From: an uncultured Clostridium sp.
GTDB taxonomy: Bacteria; Bacillota; Clostridia; TANB77; CAG-508
DNA: 7,467 bases
Direction: 5' to 3'
NCBI GenBank assembly: GCA_905203195.1
Contig: CAJKVD010000034.1
Location: forward strand, 1-7,467
In this document: positions 6,445 to 7,467 of the stretch, in pieces
Layout: each line of letters starts with the position of its first letter
Position numbering within the stretch: position 1 is the first letter of the stretch
Notes under the pieces: generated by a model
Databases searched by the model: none
Told to the model about the DNA's origin: nothing
What the model saw: only the letters and a program-made list of their open reading frames with translations
Position numbers and translations under genes: made by a program

Positions 6445-6510
6445 GGTGATTTGGGGACGGAGCAAAAATCATTAAAGCTTTAATGATTTTTGCTCCGTCC
6501 CCAAATCACC
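6445..6510. repeat. Perfect 66-bp palindrome (REP/MITE-like element)
   Basis: The two 33-base halves (6445-6477 and 6478-6510) are exact reverse complements centred on AAGCTT, with outer arms GGTGATTTGGGGACGGAGC. The outer 20 bases are far richer in G+C than the surroundings, suggesting a foreign or mobile origin. I recall similar hairpins with a TTTGGGGACGG core scattered through Clostridia and relatives, often linked to REP-associated Y1 transposases; no transposase is present here, so this would be a non-autonomous copy. It starts two bases after the membrane gene's stop and ends 26 bases before the SDR ATG. In RNA it would form a very stable hairpin. The flanking base after the stem on each strand does not begin a U-run, so it is not a standard terminator, though it could modulate mRNA stability. 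Confidence 0.85.
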
Positions 6511-6512
6511 CT

Positions 6513-7049
6513 CTATTTTGACATTATTTTTCCTACTGCATGTACTATTTGGGTTGATTTTTTATTTGCTATTTCTTTACCTATTGCTTTTCCACCTACT
6601 GTTAGTGCTGATACCAATGCACTTAGCAAGAATTGCAAGTTAAAATTCAAGCTAAATTGATTTGTTATTTTGACTGCTATTAATGCACTTATTGCTCCGC
6701 TTAATACACCACAAATATCCCCAATAACATCTGCACATATGTTGGCCACCTTTGATGCATTTTTTATTAATTTTATTGAATTTTTTGATCCTTTGATTTT
6801 TTTGGTTGCTTTTGCGTGAAACTCTTCTTCGTTAGCTACAGTAACTGCTACACCAATTATATCGAACAAAATACCTATTGCTATTACTAATATTAATATT
6901 AAGCATGCTGGTATTAAACTTAGATTTGATACTCCATTTGTTGATACATAAGAAAATATGATTGACAATATAAATGTCATTGTAAATACTTGAATAAACC
7001 ATTTTAATGTTGAGTTTTCCGAGTGTTCCTCTTTTTTATTTTTTTCCAT
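6513..7049 (-). CDS. Small integral membrane protein, DUF21/CNNM-like, function unknown
   Basis: The 178-residue protein has a charged N-terminus (1-15) and about four hydrophobic helices near 17-36, 44-71, 103-126 and 135-152. Between helices 2 and 3 lies a polar, Lys-rich stretch with FHAKATKKIKGSKNSIKLIKNA (about 77-98). The motif ILFDIIGVAVTVANEEEFHA leading into this region, and the later DVIGDICGVLSGA segment, resemble small Clostridia proteins that I recall being annotated as CorB-like or DUF21-type. The CBS and CorC domains of true Mg2+/Co2+ exporters are absent, so transport is only a guess. The start is supported by AAGGAG (7060-7065) 10 bases before the ATG. It lies upstream of the SDR gene in the same direction, with the 66-bp palindrome between them. 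A structured non-coding region precedes it and could be its leader. It ends with TAG. Confidence 0.8.
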   Translation of the reverse strand: MEKNKKEEHSENSTLKWFIQVFTMTFILSIIFSYVSTNGVSNLSLIPACLILILVIAIGILFDIIGVAVTVANEEEFHAKATKKIKGSKNSIKLIKNASKVANICADVIGDICGVLSGAISALIAVKITNQFSLNFNLQFLLSALVSALTVGGKAIGKEIANKKSTQIVHAVGKIMSK

Positions 7050-7088
7050 TATTATTTTGCTCCTTTTAAATGTTTTTTATTTGCATTT

Positions 7089-7108
7089 GTTTTTGATAGT
7101 TTTTGATG
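7089..7108. repeat. Two tandem copies of a 10-base unit
   Basis: The plus strand has GTTTTTGATA (7089-7098) followed directly by GTTTTTGATG (7099-7108), differing only in the last base. It lies between the structured region and the ribosome site of the membrane gene. In such T-rich sequence this may be simple slippage; no function is evident. Confidence 0.4.
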
Positions 7109-7111
7109 GTA

Positions 7112-7467
7112 AAAGTCTAAGTAAATTTTACAGTTTAGGTCTGGTTGAATTTCTCTACCTCCCGCTTGACATTACTGTCTTAGCCGTTTCCGTTTAAGGG
7201 ATGCATCTATTTTTACATAGACACCAGATCGCCACTTAAATCTGTACCTTAATCCCTAGACTTTCATGCTAGTGATAGCAAACATCCTAGAAGTTTTCCT
7301 TAACATACAAACCTGTTTTACTAGTCTTTTTTGCAAATGTGGTTTCATAATATTGATTATTTATGTTTGGCCAAAACGTAAATATCATTTAGAAATTTAA
7401 TCCCCACACATTCACTCGAGACAGGCTCCTCTATGTATTTTGTGTCTTGGCGCTCACCATAGGTTAT
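7112..7467. ncRNA. Candidate structured RNA of unknown class (orientation unresolved, may run off the right edge)
   Basis: No plausible protein gene covers 7050-7467, yet 7141-7467 has 121 G+C in 327 bases, against 12-14 per 60 in other intergenic stretches; in AT-rich genomes this is typical of structured RNA. Nested complementary arms define one domain: 7112-7119 with 7257-7264 (8 bp), 7129-7133 with 7242-7246, and 7140-7145 with 7223-7228. Inside are hairpins 7203-7222 and 7164-7184 (GACA stem, 4-base loop). A 5-bp hairpin follows at 7267-7280. A second domain pairs 7336-7342 with 7404-7412 around an 11-bp hairpin (7358-7384). G·U pairs and GNRA loops give split votes on strand: 7205·7222 and loop 7172-7175 favour minus, while 7364·7378 and loop 7272-7275 favour plus. 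I could not match it to RNase P RNA, tmRNA, 6S, SRP RNA, T-box or common riboswitches. On the minus strand it could instead be a leader of the membrane-protein gene, 62 bases away. Confidence 0.42.

Noticed and set aside
6445..6510. The 66-bp palindrome as a classical rho-independent terminator
   Set aside because: The base of the stem is not followed by a U-run on either strand; an inner AT-only hairpin with T5 is too weak on its own.
138..7049. A recoded genetic code, because all six genes end in TAA or TAG and none in TGA
   Set aside because: Six genes are too few, the reading frames contain no internal TGA, and AT-rich genomes favour TAA.
7112..7467. Known RNA genes (RNase P RNA, tmRNA, 6S, SRP RNA) or group I/II intron parts
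   Set aside because: I looked for GAGGAAAGTCC, tRNA-like T arm with CCA, the SRP tetraloop domain and group II domain V and did not find them on either strand; short look-alikes such as GAGGAGCC and CCTATGG were not enough.

Overview
The window reads as chromosomal DNA of a very AT-rich, low-GC Gram-positive bacterium, most likely an uncultured Clostridia-type Bacillota. This rests on the AT-biased codon use, GGAGG-type ribosome sites, sigma-A-like promoters, a 694-residue topoisomerase I of the Firmicutes form, and a Clostridia-style Y-family polymerase. The taxonomic call is inference; no rRNA is present. All six convincing protein genes and the one tRNA lie on the minus strand, so transcription runs from right to left.

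Right to left: 7050-7467 has no protein gene but is clearly richer in G+C (121 of 327 bases from 7141 to 7467 by hand count) than the other intergenic stretches (12-14 per 60). It is full of complementary segments, and I read it as an unidentified structured RNA or leader that may run off the window edge. It is followed by a small four-helix membrane protein of DUF21/CNNM-like type, a perfect 66-bp palindrome of REP/MITE type, and a short-chain dehydrogenase that probably shares the membrane gene's transcript. After an AT-rich terminator-like hairpin comes a Y-family DNA polymerase gene (dinB-like) with a full-consensus promoter, a degenerate LexA-like box in the promoter spacer, and a very short leader.

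Next are a small DUF6514-like gene with its own promoter and terminator, then topA with its own promoter. Only a few tens of bases after topA is a fused membrane/spermidine-synthase-like gene, probably in the same operon. The window ends in a 3'-truncated tRNA-Gly(GCC) with its own promoter, framed by an 11-bp inverted repeat.

Functionally this is mostly core or household content (topoisomerase, translesion polymerase, tRNA) mixed with poorly characterised genes. I see no defence island, prophage, CRISPR array or biosynthetic cluster. The items most deserving a second look are the structured 7112-7467 region, the 66-bp palindrome, the dinB promoter, and the compensated A19-U56 pair in the tRNA.
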